Below are positions 26,880 to 36,484 of a DNA stretch of 64,000 nucleotides, piece after piece (position 1 is the stretch's first letter; each line of letters starts with the position of its first letter). The notes under the pieces were generated by a model. It saw only the letters and a list, made by a program, of their open reading frames with translations, was not told where the DNA came from and made no database searches. Position numbers and translations under genes: made by a program. The DNA is from Ectothiorhodospira marina. Its GTDB lineage: Bacteria > Pseudomonadota > Gammaproteobacteria > Ectothiorhodospirales > Ectothiorhodospiraceae. The stretch covers positions 1-64,000 of the forward strand of contig NZ_FOAA01000012.1 in NCBI RefSeq assembly GCF_900109495.1, read 5' to 3'.

Positions 26880-28796
26880 TTAAACTTTACCAATTTGGTC
26901 GGATATTACGCCACCCGCCGCACTGGCACAAGCCTGCGGGCCCAGGCGCTTGCGAATGGCGGCCTCCATGCTGTCGGCGTCGAGGCCTGCATCGACCAGC
27001 AGTTCCTCGCGGCTGCCGTGGCTCTGGAAACGATCCGGCAAGCCCAGCTGCAGCAGCCGGATGGCCATGTCATGGTGGGCCAGGCACTCGGCCACAGCAC
27101 CGCCGGCGCCGCCGGCCACCACGTTGTCTTCCACGGTGACCAGCAGGTCGTGCGCCCGGGCGGCTTCCAGCACCCGCTGCTCGTCCAGGGGTTTGACAAA
27201 ACGCATGTTGATCACCGTGGCGTCCAGTCGCTCACCCACCTCGAGGGCCTGAGCGAGGGGGGTGCCGAAAGCCAGAATGGCCACGCCCTTGCCGCGGCGG
27301 CGGACTTCCGCCTCACCCACGGGCAGGGGGACCAGGCCCGGTTCGGGCAGGGCGCCCGGGCCCTTGCCACGGGGATAGCGCACGGCGGCGGGTTGATCCA
27401 GAAGGAAACCGGTGGAGAGCATGCGCCGGCATTCGTTCTCGTCCGCCGGGGCCATGATGACCATGTTGGGGATGCAGCGCAGGAATGAGAGATCGAAGCT
27501 TCCCGCGTGGGTGGGGCCGTCAGGGCCCACCACGCCGGCGCGGTCGACGGCAAACAGTACGGGCAGGTTCTGCAGGGCCACATCGTGTATCAGTTGGTCG
27601 TAGCCGCGTTGCAGGAATGAGGAATAGATGGCCACCACGGGCTTCACGCCCTCGCAGGCCAGGCCCGCAGCCAGGGTGATGGCATGTTGTTCGGCAATGC
27701 CCACGTCATGGTAGCGTTCGGGGAAGCGCTCCACGTAAGCCGTCATGCCCGAGCCCTCGCTCATGGCGGGGGTGATGGCGACCATGCGCTCATCCGCTTC
27801 GGCCTGGTCGCACAGCCACTGACCAAACACCTGGGTGTAGGTGGGCGAACCGCTGCTCTTGCCGCTCTGAATGCCCTGGTCAGGGTCAAAGCTCCCGACG
27901 CCATGATAGGTGCAGGGATCCTCCTCGGCCGGTCCGTAGCCACGCCCCTTGTGGGTGACCACATGCAGCAGGATCGGGCCCTCCATGGTGTAGAGGTTGC
28001 GCAGCATCTTCACCATGCCGTTCACGTCGTGACCGTCCACCGGTCCGAAATAGTTCAGGCCCAGTTCCTCGAAGAGGGTGCTGGGAACAATCATGCCCTT
28101 CACGTGTTCCTCGGCACGGCGCATGAATTCGCGCATGGGGGGCACGTGGTCCAGGACGCGCTTGCTGCCCTCGCGCATGCTGGAATACATGGGGCCGGAC
28201 AGCAGGCTGGCCAGGTGTCGGTTGAGGGCACCCACATTGGCTGAGATGGACATGTTGTTGTCGTTGAGCACCACCAGCAGGTCAGCCTTTTCGTCGCCCG
28301 CATGATTGAGGGCCTCAAAGGCCATGCCTGCAGTCATGGCGCCATCGCCGATGATGGCCACGGATTTTCGCCGTTCGCCCTGCTGGCGGGCCCCCAGGGC
28401 CATGCCCAGGGCGGCACTGATGGAGGTGCTGGAATGGCCCACGCCAAAGCAGTCGTAACAGCTTTCGTCGCGCTTGGGAAAGCCGGCCAGGCCGTCCTTC
28501 TGGCGCAGGGACTGCATGGCCTCGCGCCGGCCGGTAAGGATCTTGTGGGGATAGCTCTGGTGGCCCACGTCCCACACCAGACGATCCTCGGGCGTGTTGA
28601 AGACATGGTGCAGGGCAATGGTCAGTTCCACCGTACCCAGGTTGGCCGCCAGGTGGCCGCCGGTTCGGGAGACGGATTCCAGCAGAAAGGCCCGCATCTC
28701 TTCCGCCAGGGAGGAGAGTTCATCCATGGACCAGCCGCGGATGTCCTCCGGACCGTGGATGCGCGAGAGCAGGGGATACGAATCAGTCTGTGTCAT
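26880..28796 (-). CDS. dxs: 1-deoxy-D-xylulose-5-phosphate synthase
   Basis: Dxs makes DXP from pyruvate and glyceraldehyde 3-phosphate, the first step of the MEP isoprenoid pathway. The 638-aa thiamine-diphosphate enzyme has [28 protein letters not shown], the metal/ThDP motif [20 protein letters not shown]...NDNNMSIS and the transketolase-like pyrimidine segment [15 protein letters not shown]. It lies 65 bp after ispA and 5 bp before queD. Pairing with ispA supplies prenyl chains, for example for the quinones of the men locus. Confidence 0.97.
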   Translation of the reverse strand: MTQTDSYPLLSRIHGPEDIRGWSMDELSSLAEEMRAFLLESVSRTGGHLAANLGTVELTIALHHVFNTPEDRLVWDVGHQSYPHKILTGRREAMQSLRQKDGLAGFPKRDESCYDCFGVGHSSTSISAALGMALGARQQGERRKSVAIIGDGAMTAGMAFEALNHAGDEKADLLVVLNDNNMSISANVGALNRHLASLLSGPMYSSMREGSKRVLDHVPPMREFMRRAEEHVKGMIVPSTLFEELGLNYFGPVDGHDVNGMVKMLRNLYTMEGPILLHVVTHKGRGYGPAEEDPCTYHGVGSFDPDQGIQSGKSSGSPTYTQVFGQWLCDQAEADERMVAITPAMSEGSGMTAYVERFPERYHDVGIAEQHAITLAAGLACEGVKPVVAIYSSFLQRGYDQLIHDVALQNLPVLFAVDRAGVVGPDGPTHAGSFDLSFLRCIPNMVIMAPADENECRRMLSTGFLLDQPAAVRYPRGKGPGALPEPGLVPLPVGEAEVRRRGKGVAILAFGTPLAQALEVGERLDATVINMRFVKPLDEQRVLEAARAHDLLVTVEDNVVAGGAGGAVAECLAHHDMAIRLLQLGLPDRFQSHGSREELLVDAGLDADSMEAAIRKRLGPQACASAAGGVISDQIGKV

Positions 28797-28861
28797 CTCA
28801 CTGCCATTCGAGGAAAACTTTCATTATCACGGGGGGTGGCCGGGTGTGCAAGCCGAACCCT

Positions 28862-29746
28862 TCAGTTGATACGCTCGACGATGAAGCGGGCGATCCAGCG
28901 CAGCAGGTCGGCCCGTTCATCCAGCCCGGCAATGCCGTCCAGGGCCCGGTCCACCAGCTCCCGGGCCTGCTGCTTGGAGGCGTCAAGACCGATGATGGCC
29001 GGGTAGGTGGCCTTGCCCAGGGCCTGGTCTGCCCCCTGGGTCTTGCCCAGGGTCTGGGTGTCGCCTTCCACGTCCAGGATGTCGTCGCGGATCTGGAAGG
29101 CCAGGCCGATGCATTTGGCAAAGCGGTCCAGGCCCTCGAGGGTCTGCGGGTCCACGTCAGGACGACTGGTGGCGCCCATGAGCACGGCGGCCCGGATCAG
29201 GGCGCCGGTCTTGTGCACGTGCATGCCCTCCAGTTCGGCAATATCCAGTTGCTTGCCGGCGGAGCCCAGGTCGATGGCCTGGCCGCCGACCATGCCCCGG
29301 GAGCCCGAGGCGCGGGCCAGTTGATCCACCATGCGCAGCCGGGCACCCGGGTCGTCCACCATTTTGGGGTCGGTGGCCAGGATCTGGAAGGCCAGGGCCT
29401 GCAGGGCGTCTCCCACCAGGATGGCGGTCGCATCGTCGTAGGCCTTGTGACAGGTGGGTTTGCCACGGCGCAGGTCGTCGTCATCCATGGCGGGGAGGTC
29501 GTCATGCACCAGGGAATACACATGGATCAGTTCCACGGCGCAGGCAGGACCGTCCAACTGATCCAGGGGCACACCCAGGGCACTGCCCGTGGCATAGGCC
29601 AGCACCGGGCGGATGCGCTTGCCGCCATCCAGGGCAGAGTAGCGCATGCCCTCGTGGAGACGGCCTGGCAGGATGTTGGATTCGGGCAGCCAGCCGGCCA
29701 GGGCGGCTTCAACCCGTTGTTGCAGATCGGAAATACGTGATTCCAC
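28862..29746 (-). CDS. ispA: Polyprenyl synthase, farnesyl diphosphate synthase
   Basis: IspA condenses IPP and DMAPP/GPP into farnesyl diphosphate. The 294-aa protein has the first Asp-rich motif VHDDLPAMDDDDLRRGKPT, the chain motif ALDGGKRIRPVL and the second Asp-rich motif FQIRDDILDVEGD. It begins with GTG directly after the xseB stop (no gap), so translation is coupled. The order xseB-ispA-dxs is the classical gammaproteobacterial operon. Confidence 0.95.
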   Translation of the reverse strand: MESRISDLQQRVEAALAGWLPESNILPGRLHEGMRYSALDGGKRIRPVLAYATGSALGVPLDQLDGPACAVELIHVYSLVHDDLPAMDDDDLRRGKPTCHKAYDDATAILVGDALQALAFQILATDPKMVDDPGARLRMVDQLARASGSRGMVGGQAIDLGSAGKQLDIAELEGMHVHKTGALIRAAVLMGATSRPDVDPQTLEGLDRFAKCIGLAFQIRDDILDVEGDTQTLGKTQGADQALGKATYPAIIGLDASKQQARELVDRALDGIAGLDERADLLRWIARFIVERIN

Positions 29747-30007
29747 TCAGTCTTCTCCGTCCGGGCCCGCTGGTTCGGGCGTGTCGAGATCGATCTCGGT
29801 GCCATCCTCGGTGAGTCGACGCACCTTCTGTTCCGCCGCTGTCAGGGCCTTCTGGCAGCGGCGGGTGAGCGCGATACCGCGCTCGAATTCTTCCAGCGAG
29901 GTTTCCAGCGACAATTCCCCCTGTTCCATGCGCGCCACCAGGGCCTCCAGGGCTTCCAGGTCCTTTTCGAATTCGGCAGGGTTGTCGGGGGTGTCGCCTG
30001 TGGTCAT
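29747..30007 (-). CDS. xseB: Exodeoxyribonuclease VII small subunit
   Basis: XseB is the small helical subunit of exonuclease VII. The 86-aa protein has the conserved FEKDLEALEALVARMEQGELSLETSLEEFERGIALTR region, and a length normal for the family. XseA is not in the window. It opens the likely xseB-ispA-dxs-queD-folE2 operon; the 83 bp to the radA stop holds no obvious terminator. Confidence 0.95.
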   Translation of the reverse strand: MTTGDTPDNPAEFEKDLEALEALVARMEQGELSLETSLEEFERGIALTRRCQKALTAAEQKVRRLTEDGTEIDLDTPEPAGPDGED

Positions 30008-30090
30008 TCTGGGCCTCGGGCCGAGAGTGGAATGATACGCGAAACAGAGGGTAGCACGAAGCGCCGTTGTGGTTGCCTGGGTGACTGGTC

Positions 30091-31452
30091 TCAGATGACG
30101 TCCAGGACCTGAGCCAGGCGGCTGGCAGCGGTGATCTCCATGCCCTGGATGGGTTTGCGGGGTGCGTTGCCGGCGGGTACCACGGCGCGGGTAAAGCCGT
30201 GTTTGGCGGCCTCCCGCAGGCGCTCCTCGCCATTGGGGACCGGACGGATCTCGCCGGCCAGGCCCACCTCGCCAAAGCTCACCAGTTCATGGGGCAGGGG
30301 GCGGTCGCGGAAGCTGGACAAGGCGGAGAGCAGCATGGGCAGGTCGGCCGCGGTTTCCGTGACGCGCACGCCGCCCACCACATTGACGAAGACGTCCTGG
30401 TCATAGAGGGCGAGACCGCCGTGACGATGCAGTACCGCCAGGAGCATGGCGAGGCGGTTCTGTTCCAGTCCCACGGTCACGCGCCGGGGCTGAGGGGCGT
30501 GGCTCTCGGCCACCAGGGCCTGTACCTCCACCATGAGGGGACGCGTGCCCTCCCGGGTGACCATGATGACGCTGCCGGGCACCGGTTCCTCGTGGCGCGA
30601 CAGGAAGATGGCCGAGGGGTTGCTCACCGGTTTGAGGCCCGTCTCCAGCATGGCGAAGACCCCGAGTTCATTCACGGCGCCGAAGCGGTTCTTTACCGCC
30701 CTGAGCACACGGTAGCGGCCACCGGGATCTCCCTCGAAATAGAGCACCGTGTCCACCATATGTTCCAGCACACGTGGGCCGGCAATCTGGCCTTCCTTGG
30801 TGACGTGGCCCACGATGAACACGGCAGTACCGGTCTGCTTGGCATAGCGTACCAAGATTGCCGCACTTTCCCGGACCTGGGCCACCGAACCGGGGGCCGA
30901 TTGCAGTTGTTCGGAATGGATCGTCTGGATGGAGTCCACCACCATGACCTGGGGTTTTTCCCGCTGGGCATGCTCGATGATGCGTTCCACGCAGGTCTCG
31001 GTGAGCAGACGCAGGTCTTCACAGGGCAGGCCCAGGCGGCGGCCGCGCAGGGAAACCTGTTCGGGGGATTCCTCGCCAGTGACGTAGAGGCTGGCCAGGT
31101 CAGGCAGGGTGGCGAGGGCCTGTAGCAGGAGGGTGGACTTGCCGATGCCCGGGTCGCCGCCGATGAGCACCACCGAGCCCTGCACCAGTCCGCCACCCAG
31201 GGCGCGGTCCAGCTCCGAGATGCCCGTGGTGTTGCGGGCATCGCCTTCGGTGGTGACCTCGCCCAGGCGCTTTACCTGGGCGGGACCGCCTGCGTAGCCA
31301 GCGAAGCGGCTGCCGGTGGCAGCATGGGCCGTCGGCTGGGTCATCACTTCCGTCAGGGTGTTCCAGGCGCCGCAGTCCGGGCACTGGCCGGCCCATTTGG
31401 GAGACAGGGCCCCGCAGGCGGTGCATTCATGCTGGACGCGGGGCTTGGCCAT
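30091..31452 (-). CDS. radA: DNA repair protein RadA
   Basis: RadA (Sms) is a RecA-like branch-migration ATPase in recombination repair. The 453-aa protein has an N-terminal C4 zinc finger (CTACG...CPDCG, residues about 10-27), Walker A IGGDPGIGKSTLLLQAL near 78, the RadA signature KNRFGAVNELGVF and a C-terminal Lon-protease-like domain (VGGVRVTETAADLPMLLS). It follows the CorB-like gene on the same strand about 40 bp on. Confidence 0.97.
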   Translation of the reverse strand: MAKPRVQHECTACGALSPKWAGQCPDCGAWNTLTEVMTQPTAHAATGSRFAGYAGGPAQVKRLGEVTTEGDARNTTGISELDRALGGGLVQGSVVLIGGDPGIGKSTLLLQALATLPDLASLYVTGEESPEQVSLRGRRLGLPCEDLRLLTETCVERIIEHAQREKPQVMVVDSIQTIHSEQLQSAPGSVAQVRESAAILVRYAKQTGTAVFIVGHVTKEGQIAGPRVLEHMVDTVLYFEGDPGGRYRVLRAVKNRFGAVNELGVFAMLETGLKPVSNPSAIFLSRHEEPVPGSVIMVTREGTRPLMVEVQALVAESHAPQPRRVTVGLEQNRLAMLLAVLHRHGGLALYDQDVFVNVVGGVRVTETAADLPMLLSALSSFRDRPLPHELVSFGEVGLAGEIRPVPNGEERLREAAKHGFTRAVVPAGNAPRKPIQGMEITAASRLAQVLDVI

Positions 31453-31494
31453 GATCGTGGTTCCGTGAGTTGCCGGGGCGGGGCCTGAACAGGC

Positions 31495-32787
31495 TCAGTG
31501 AGTGCTGCTGTCCTGGCCCCCGGCCTTGGCGGGCAGGCGCGGGCCGATGCGCACGGTTTTGATGGCATTGCTCTTCACATGCACGATCTCGATGGGGTAG
31601 CGGTCAATGAGGACGCTGGTATTCGCATCCGGGATCGTTTCCAGGTACTCCAGCAGCATGCCATTGAGGGTGCGCGGACCGTCCACCGCGAACCGCGTAC
31701 CCACGATGCGGTTGAGTTCCCGCAGGTGGATCGTGGCGTCCACCAGATAACTGCCATCCTCCTGGGGCAGCACCTCGGGCGAGACGGCGGATGGGTCGGT
31801 CGTGAATTCGCCCACCACCTCCTCCAGCAGGTCTTCCAGGGTGACCAGGCCTTCGATGTCGCCGTATTCATCCACCACCATGCCGATGCGCCGCTGCTCG
31901 CGCTGGAAATTGAGCAACTGGCGGTTGAGGTTGGTGCCTTGGGGGATGAAGTAGGGCTCGCGCAGGTTGTCGCGCAGCTGGTCGGGGGTGAATTCATCCC
32001 GGTGGACCATGGGCAATACCCGTCGCAGGTGAATGAAACCCAGCATGTTGTCCACGTTGCCCTTGAAGACCGGCAGGCGGGTGTACTGACTGTGGATGAT
32101 CTGGTCTTCGATCTCTTCCCAGTCATCCTCCAGGTCGATACCCACGATCTCGTTGCGGGGCACCATGATGTCTTCGACAGTGGCCTTTTCCAGATCCAGC
32201 AAGGCCACCAGCATGCGCTGGTGGCGGGCGGGGATCAGACTGCCCGCCTCGTTCACCGCCACACGCAATTCCTCGCTGGACAGGGCGTGGTGGGCTCGAT
32301 CATGAGAGCGGATGCCCACGGCGCGCAGCACGGCATTGGCCACCAGGTTCACCGTCCATACCAGGGGGTAGGCAACCACCAGCAGCGGCGTGAAGACGTA
32401 GGCGGCCGGGTAGGCGATACGATCCGAGTGCAGGGCGGCGAGGGTTTTTGGGGCCACCTCGGCAAAGACCAGCAGGGTGAGGGTGAGCAGGCCGGTGGCC
32501 ACGGCCACGCCCACGTCGCCATGGATCCTGAAGCCGATATAGGTGGCCAGCTGGGTGATCAGGATGTTGACGAAGTTGTTGCCCAGCAGGATCAGGCCAA
32601 TCAGCCGATCGGGCTTGTCCAGCAGCTTCTGGGCGCGCCGCGCACCGCCATGTCCCGCCTGCGCCATGTGGCGCATGCGATAGCGGTTCAGTGACATCAG
32701 GGCGGTTTCCGACCCGGAGAAAAAGGCCGAACAGAAAAACAGCGTCACCAGCACCGCCGCCAGTGCGCCTAGAGGAATTTGTTCCAA
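31495..32787 (-). CDS. CNNM/CorB-like membrane protein with CBS pair
   Basis: A 430-aa protein with an N-terminal DUF21/CNNM transmembrane domain (LVTLFFCSAFFSGSETALMSLNRYRM; GLILLGNNFVNILITQLATYI; GLLTLTLLVFAEVAPKTLAAL; PLLVVAYPLVWTVNLVANAV), a CBS-domain pair (about 205-330, VEDIMVPRNEIVGIDL, MVVDEYGDIEGLVTLEDLLEE) and a CorC_HlyC transporter-associated domain at the C-terminus. The family is linked to Mg2+/Co2+ transport. It corresponds to E. coli YfjD (CorB) in both architecture and position next to the YpjD-like gene and ffh. Confidence 0.92.
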   Translation of the reverse strand: MEQIPLGALAAVLVTLFFCSAFFSGSETALMSLNRYRMRHMAQAGHGGARRAQKLLDKPDRLIGLILLGNNFVNILITQLATYIGFRIHGDVGVAVATGLLTLTLLVFAEVAPKTLAALHSDRIAYPAAYVFTPLLVVAYPLVWTVNLVANAVLRAVGIRSHDRAHHALSSEELRVAVNEAGSLIPARHQRMLVALLDLEKATVEDIMVPRNEIVGIDLEDDWEEIEDQIIHSQYTRLPVFKGNVDNMLGFIHLRRVLPMVHRDEFTPDQLRDNLREPYFIPQGTNLNRQLLNFQREQRRIGMVVDEYGDIEGLVTLEDLLEEVVGEFTTDPSAVSPEVLPQEDGSYLVDATIHLRELNRIVGTRFAVDGPRTLNGMLLEYLETIPDANTSVLIDRYPIEIVHVKSNAIKTVRIGPRLPAKAGGQDSSTH

Positions 32788-32871
32788 GGTCGCTTTAACA
32801 TCCCGTGGGGAAGTTGTACATCCTCCGCATTACACGGAGAGGCCGGCCACCCTGTCAAGAGTTGCCAGTGC

Positions 32872-32902
32872 CCCCCGCGTGACGGGCCGACGCGCGCGGG
32901 GG
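32872..32902 (-). terminator. Hairpin downstream of the ypjD-like gene
   Basis: CCCCCGCG at 32872-32879 and CGCGGGGG at 32895-32902 form an 8-bp GC stem immediately after the stop of the minus-strand ypjD-like gene. No poly-T follows, so intrinsic termination is only possible. Confidence 0.45.
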
Positions 32903-32904
32903 CG

Positions 32905-33726
32905 TCAGCCGACGCCCAGCATCATGTCGATGACCACTTTGGTGCCCACGTAGGCCACCACCAGCCAGGCAAAGCCCATGAGCGTCCAGCGCACGGCCTT
33001 GCGACCACGCCAGCCGAAACGGAAGCGTCCGAAGAGCAGGATGGCGAACACCACCCAGGCAATGATGGCGAACACCACTTTATGGACCAGCTGCTGCGCA
33101 AGAATGTCATCCAGCACGAACAGGCCAGTGGCCAGCGCCGCGGTAAGGAAGATGAAGCCCCAGCCGATGATGTGGAACAGCATGGAGTCCATCATGGACA
33201 GTGGCGGTAGTGCCCGGATCAACCCGCCCGGGCGATGGTTATGCAGGCTGTAGTTCTGCAGGGCCAGCAGCCCGGCCTGAATGGCGGCGATGGTGAGCAG
33301 GCTGAAGGCGATCATGGCCAGCAGCATGTGGGCACGCAGCCCCGGATCGCTGACCGCGGCCGTGGGCGTGCCGCCGGCCAGCGCCATCTCCAGCGCCACG
33401 GTGACGCCGGCAAACGGCAGCAGGATGATGCCCAGCACATGGATGGGGTGGCGTAGCGACCAGACGAACAGGAACACGGCGATGATCCAGGCTGTCATCG
33501 AGACAACGCTGAAGACGCCGATGCCAAACCCGTTGGCCCCGAACATGAAGTGGTAGAGCACCACGGCGTGCAGGACGATGGCGGCGCCCCACGTGGCAAA
33601 CAGCAGGGGTCTGCCCTTTTCGGTGGGGGGCTCCCCGCCGGCGGCACGGCGTAGCCGCTGCATCAACAGGGCTCCACCCATGAAGTAGAACACGGTGGCG
33701 AGTAATCCGAAGGCGGCTACGAGCAT
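32905..33726 (-). CDS. YpjD/CcsA-like inner-membrane protein
   Basis: A 273-aa membrane protein of the cytochrome c assembly (CcsA/CcmF-related) superfamily, with about eight hydrophobic segments from MLVAAFGLLATVFYFMGGALL to the last FAWLVVAYVGTKVVIDMMLG and the middle DSMLFHIIGWGFIFLTAALATGLFVL. Start is the ATG at 33726; upstream frame lies in the intergenic region. In E. coli the equivalent gene ypjD lies divergent from ffh and beside yfjD, exactly as here. The E. coli protein has been connected with the CorB neighbour's metal function; a heme role is not shown. Confidence 0.85.
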   Translation of the reverse strand: MLVAAFGLLATVFYFMGGALLMQRLRRAAGGEPPTEKGRPLLFATWGAAIVLHAVVLYHFMFGANGFGIGVFSVVSMTAWIIAVFLFVWSLRHPIHVLGIILLPFAGVTVALEMALAGGTPTAAVSDPGLRAHMLLAMIAFSLLTIAAIQAGLLALQNYSLHNHRPGGLIRALPPLSMMDSMLFHIIGWGFIFLTAALATGLFVLDDILAQQLVHKVVFAIIAWVVFAILLFGRFRFGWRGRKAVRWTLMGFAWLVVAYVGTKVVIDMMLGVG

Positions 33727-33893
33727 GCAGGGATTCCAAACCTTAAATTTCGACCGAGAATCATTGCATAAAATCGAGGCCCGGTGAAGGTGCATGCGCG
33801 CATGGGCCTCCGTTGACTTGGTCACCGCCTTCGCGGCCATGCTACGATCGAGCCCCAGGGTGTTCAGTGCCGCGGACGGGGGATGTGCAGACC

Positions 33894-34661
33894 ATGGAGA
33901 TCAAGGTGCTGGGTTGCAGTGGCGGTATCGGTGCGGGGCGGCGTACCTCGGCACTGCTCGTGGATGATGACATCCTCATCGACTGTGGCACGGGCGTGGC
34001 CGATCTGTCCCTGGAGGCCATGGCGCGGCTGCGGCACGTCTTCATTACCCATACGCATCTGGATCACATTGCCTGCCTGCCCTTGCTGGTGGATACCCTG
34101 TTCAGTCGGTTGCAGTCCCGGCCGCTGGTGATTCACACCCGCTCCGACTGCATGCGTATCATTCACCACCACATCTTCAACTGGCAGATCTGGCCCGACT
34201 TTTTCGAGTTACCGGAGCGTGAGCGGCCCGTGGTCTGTTTCGAGGAGATGGATGCCACGCGCCCCCTGGATATCGATGGCCGGCGCGTGCATATGCTGCC
34301 AGCCAATCATACGGTGCCGGCGGTGGGCTACCGGGTGGAGGATGGCCGTGGCGCCTTTGCCTTTACCGGCGATACCACCAGTAATGACGATCTGTGGGCC
34401 GCGCTGAATGACCATGCGGGCCTGGACTGGCTGATGGTGGAATGTGCCTTTCCCGAGGCGGAGCGCGACCTGGGGCGTCGAGCCGGCCACTATTGCCCCA
34501 GTCTGCTGGCCCAGGATCTGGTCAAGCTGCGGCACCAGCCCAGGGTGGGGATCACCCATCTCAAGCCCGGCGCGGAGTCCGAGATATTCGCGGACTTGCG
34601 GCGGCGGCTGCCCGAGCGAGATCTGGTGCGCCTCGGCAGCGGGGATGTATTCAAGATATAA
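33894..34661 (+). CDS. Metallo-beta-lactamase-fold phosphodiesterase-like protein
   Basis: A 255-aa metallohydrolase with the metal motif THTHLDHIACLPLLVDTLF (HxHxDH), the further ligands in ANHTVPAVGY, FTGDTTSNDDL and GITHLKPG. This pattern fits the class II cyclic-nucleotide phosphodiesterase-like branch of the fold, but the substrate is not determined. I start it at the ATG at 33894 (MEIKVLGCSGGIG), with GGGGGAT upstream. It is divergent from the YpjD-like gene and runs directly into the ffh promoter region. Confidence 0.83.
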   Translation: MEIKVLGCSGGIGAGRRTSALLVDDDILIDCGTGVADLSLEAMARLRHVFITHTHLDHIACLPLLVDTLFSRLQSRPLVIHTRSDCMRIIHHHIFNWQIWPDFFELPERERPVVCFEEMDATRPLDIDGRRVHMLPANHTVPAVGYRVEDGRGAFAFTGDTTSNDDLWAALNDHAGLDWLMVECAFPEAERDLGRRAGHYCPSLLAQDLVKLRHQPRVGITHLKPGAESEIFADLRRRLPERDLVRLGSGDVFKI

Positions 34662-34662
34662 T
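34657..34662 (+). promoter_or_regulatory. Candidate -10 box of ffh
   Basis: TATAAT at 34657-34662 overlaps the stop codon of the metallo-hydrolase gene and is followed by CCGCG, resembling the TATAATGCCGCG at rpsP and ppa. No good -35 box is seen at 16-18 bases upstream. The ffh ATG is 34 bases downstream. Confidence 0.5.
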
Positions 34663-34695
34663 CCGCGCTTTTACCGACGTTCCAGGCAGGTTCCC

Positions 34696-36057
34696 ATGTT
34701 TGACAGCCTTTCAGATCGCCTTCAGGGCACCATCAAGCGCCTGCGCGGGCAGTCGCGACTGACCGAGGAAAACGTCCAGGAGACCATCCGGGAGGTGCGC
34801 AAGGCCCTCCTGGAGGCGGATGTGGCGCTGCCGGTGGTTCGGGAATTCATTGCCCGGGTCAAGGAGCGAGCGGTGGGGCAGGAGGTGCTGTCCAGTCTGA
34901 CCCCGGGGCAGGCCCTGGTGAAGGTGGTCAACGATGAGTTGATCGCCGTCATGGGCGAGGGCAACGACGACCTGAACCTGAATGTTCAGCCCCCGGCGGT
35001 CATCCTCATGGCCGGCCTGCAGGGGGCGGGTAAGACCACCACCGTGGGCAAGCTCTCACGCTGGCTGACCGAACGCCGTGACAAAAAAGTGATGGTGGCC
35101 AGTTGTGACGTTTACCGGCCAGCGGCCATTCGTCAGTTGGAGACCGTGGCTGGCGAAGTGGGGGCCGAGTTTTTCCCCAGTGACGCCGGACAGGATCCGG
35201 TGGATATTGCCAGGGCGGCACTGGAGCAGGCCCGCAAGCAACACCGGGATGTGCTCATCATCGACACGGCCGGTCGTCTCCATGTGGATGCCGAGATGAT
35301 GGACGAGATCCGTCGTCTGCACGAGGCCCTCAACCCCGCCGAGACCCTGTTCGTGGTGGACAGCATGACCGGTCAGGACGCCGCCAACACCGCCAAGGCC
35401 TTCAATGATGCCCTGGCGCTGACGGGCGTGGTGCTCACCAAGGCCGATGGAGACGCCCGCGGCGGGGCGGCCCTGTCGGTGCGCCACATCACCGGCAAGC
35501 CCATCAAGTTTCTGGGAATGGGTGAGAAGACCACTGCCCTGGAGCCCTTTCATCCGGACCGGGTGGCCTCGCGCATCCTCGGGATGGGTGATGTGGTCAG
35601 CCTGGTGGAGGAGGCCACCCGCGAGGTGGATCAGGGCAAGGCGGAAAAGCTGGCCCGCAAGATCAAGAAGGGCAAGAGCTTTGATCTGGAGGACTTGCGG
35701 GACCAGTTGGGGCAGATGTCGAAAATGGGAGGCGTCAACTCCCTCCTGGAAAAGCTGCCGGGCACCAGCGACCTGCCCGATGCCATCAAGAACAAGGCTC
35801 ACGACAAGGACATGGGCCGCATGGTGGCCATCATCAATTCCATGACGCCCAAGGAGCGGCGTCATCCTGAAATCATCAAGGGTCGGCGCAAGCGCCGCAT
35901 TGCCGCCGGCTCCGGCACGCAGGTGCAGGATGTGAATCGTTTGCTCAAGCAGCACATGCAGATGAGCAAGATGGTGAAACAGTTCTCCAAGGGCGGCATG
36001 AACAAGATGATGAAGTCCCTGAAGGGTCGCATGCCGGGCGGCCGGATGCCCTTTTAA
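34696..36057 (+). CDS. ffh: Signal recognition particle protein Ffh
   Basis: Ffh is the GTPase/RNA-binding protein of the signal recognition particle that brings inner-membrane proteins to FtsY/SecYEG. The 453-aa product begins MFDSLSDRLQ and has the N domain, the G domain with GLQGAGKTTTVGKL, DTAGRLHVD and TKADGDARGG, and the methionine-rich M domain (LLKQHMQMSKMVKQFSKGGMNKMMKSL). A longer frame to 34444 overlaps the previous gene and is not used. It heads the ffh-rpsP-rimM-trmD-rplS block, conserved across gammaproteobacteria. Confidence 0.97.
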   Translation: MFDSLSDRLQGTIKRLRGQSRLTEENVQETIREVRKALLEADVALPVVREFIARVKERAVGQEVLSSLTPGQALVKVVNDELIAVMGEGNDDLNLNVQPPAVILMAGLQGAGKTTTVGKLSRWLTERRDKKVMVASCDVYRPAAIRQLETVAGEVGAEFFPSDAGQDPVDIARAALEQARKQHRDVLIIDTAGRLHVDAEMMDEIRRLHEALNPAETLFVVDSMTGQDAANTAKAFNDALALTGVVLTKADGDARGGAALSVRHITGKPIKFLGMGEKTTALEPFHPDRVASRILGMGDVVSLVEEATREVDQGKAEKLARKIKKGKSFDLEDLRDQLGQMSKMGGVNSLLEKLPGTSDLPDAIKNKAHDKDMGRMVAIINSMTPKERRHPEIIKGRRKRRIAAGSGTQVQDVNRLLKQHMQMSKMVKQFSKGGMNKMMKSLKGRMPGGRMPF

Positions 36058-36116
36058 CCCCGGGGTGGCAAGGGGGTCTTCCGGGAGCCAGGGGGGTGTT
36101 GGCCCCCGGTCCCTAC

Positions 36117-36144
36117 TTGTGCCCGGGGGCGGCGTGTGTATAAT
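36117..36144 (+). promoter_or_regulatory. Promoter of the rpsP operon
   Basis: TTGTGC at 36117-36122 and a perfect TATAAT at 36139-36144 are 16 bases apart. The GC-rich stretch GCCGCG follows the -10 box directly, the kind of discriminator associated with stringent (ppGpp/DksA) control of ribosomal promoters. The same 12 bases TATAATGCCGCG occur at ppa. Confidence 0.75.
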
Positions 36145-36204
36145 GCCGCGTTTCTCCGGGGAAACCCCCCGCTCGGAATACCTGACAAGCAGGGCTAAGC
36201 GCAG

Positions 36205-36465
36205 ATGGTAACGATTCGACTCGCTCGCGGCGGCGCCAAGAAGGCGCCCTTCTACAAAATTGTGGTCACCGACTCCCGCAGTCGCCGTGACAGCGGCTAC
36301 ATTGAGCGCCTGGGTTACTTCAACCCGGTGGCGCGCGGTCAGGAGGTGCGCCTGCACATGGACTCCGATCGCATGGAGCACTGGCTGTCCAAGGGCGCTC
36401 AGACCTCCGAGCGCGTGGCCAAGCTGCTCAAGGAATTCCAGAAGCAGAATCAGGCTGCCGCCTAA
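36205..36465 (+). CDS. rpsP: 30S ribosomal protein S16
   Basis: S16 binds 16S rRNA early in 30S assembly. The 86-aa protein begins [20 protein letters not shown] and has the family [19 protein letters not shown] motif. It is first in the rpsP-rimM-trmD-rplS operon, with rimM starting 19 bp after its stop. Confidence 0.98.
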   Translation: MVTIRLARGGAKKAPFYKIVVTDSRSRRDSGYIERLGYFNPVARGQEVRLHMDSDRMEHWLSKGAQTSERVAKLLKEFQKQNQAAA

Positions 36466-36484
36466 GGCGCCACGAGGCAGGCAC

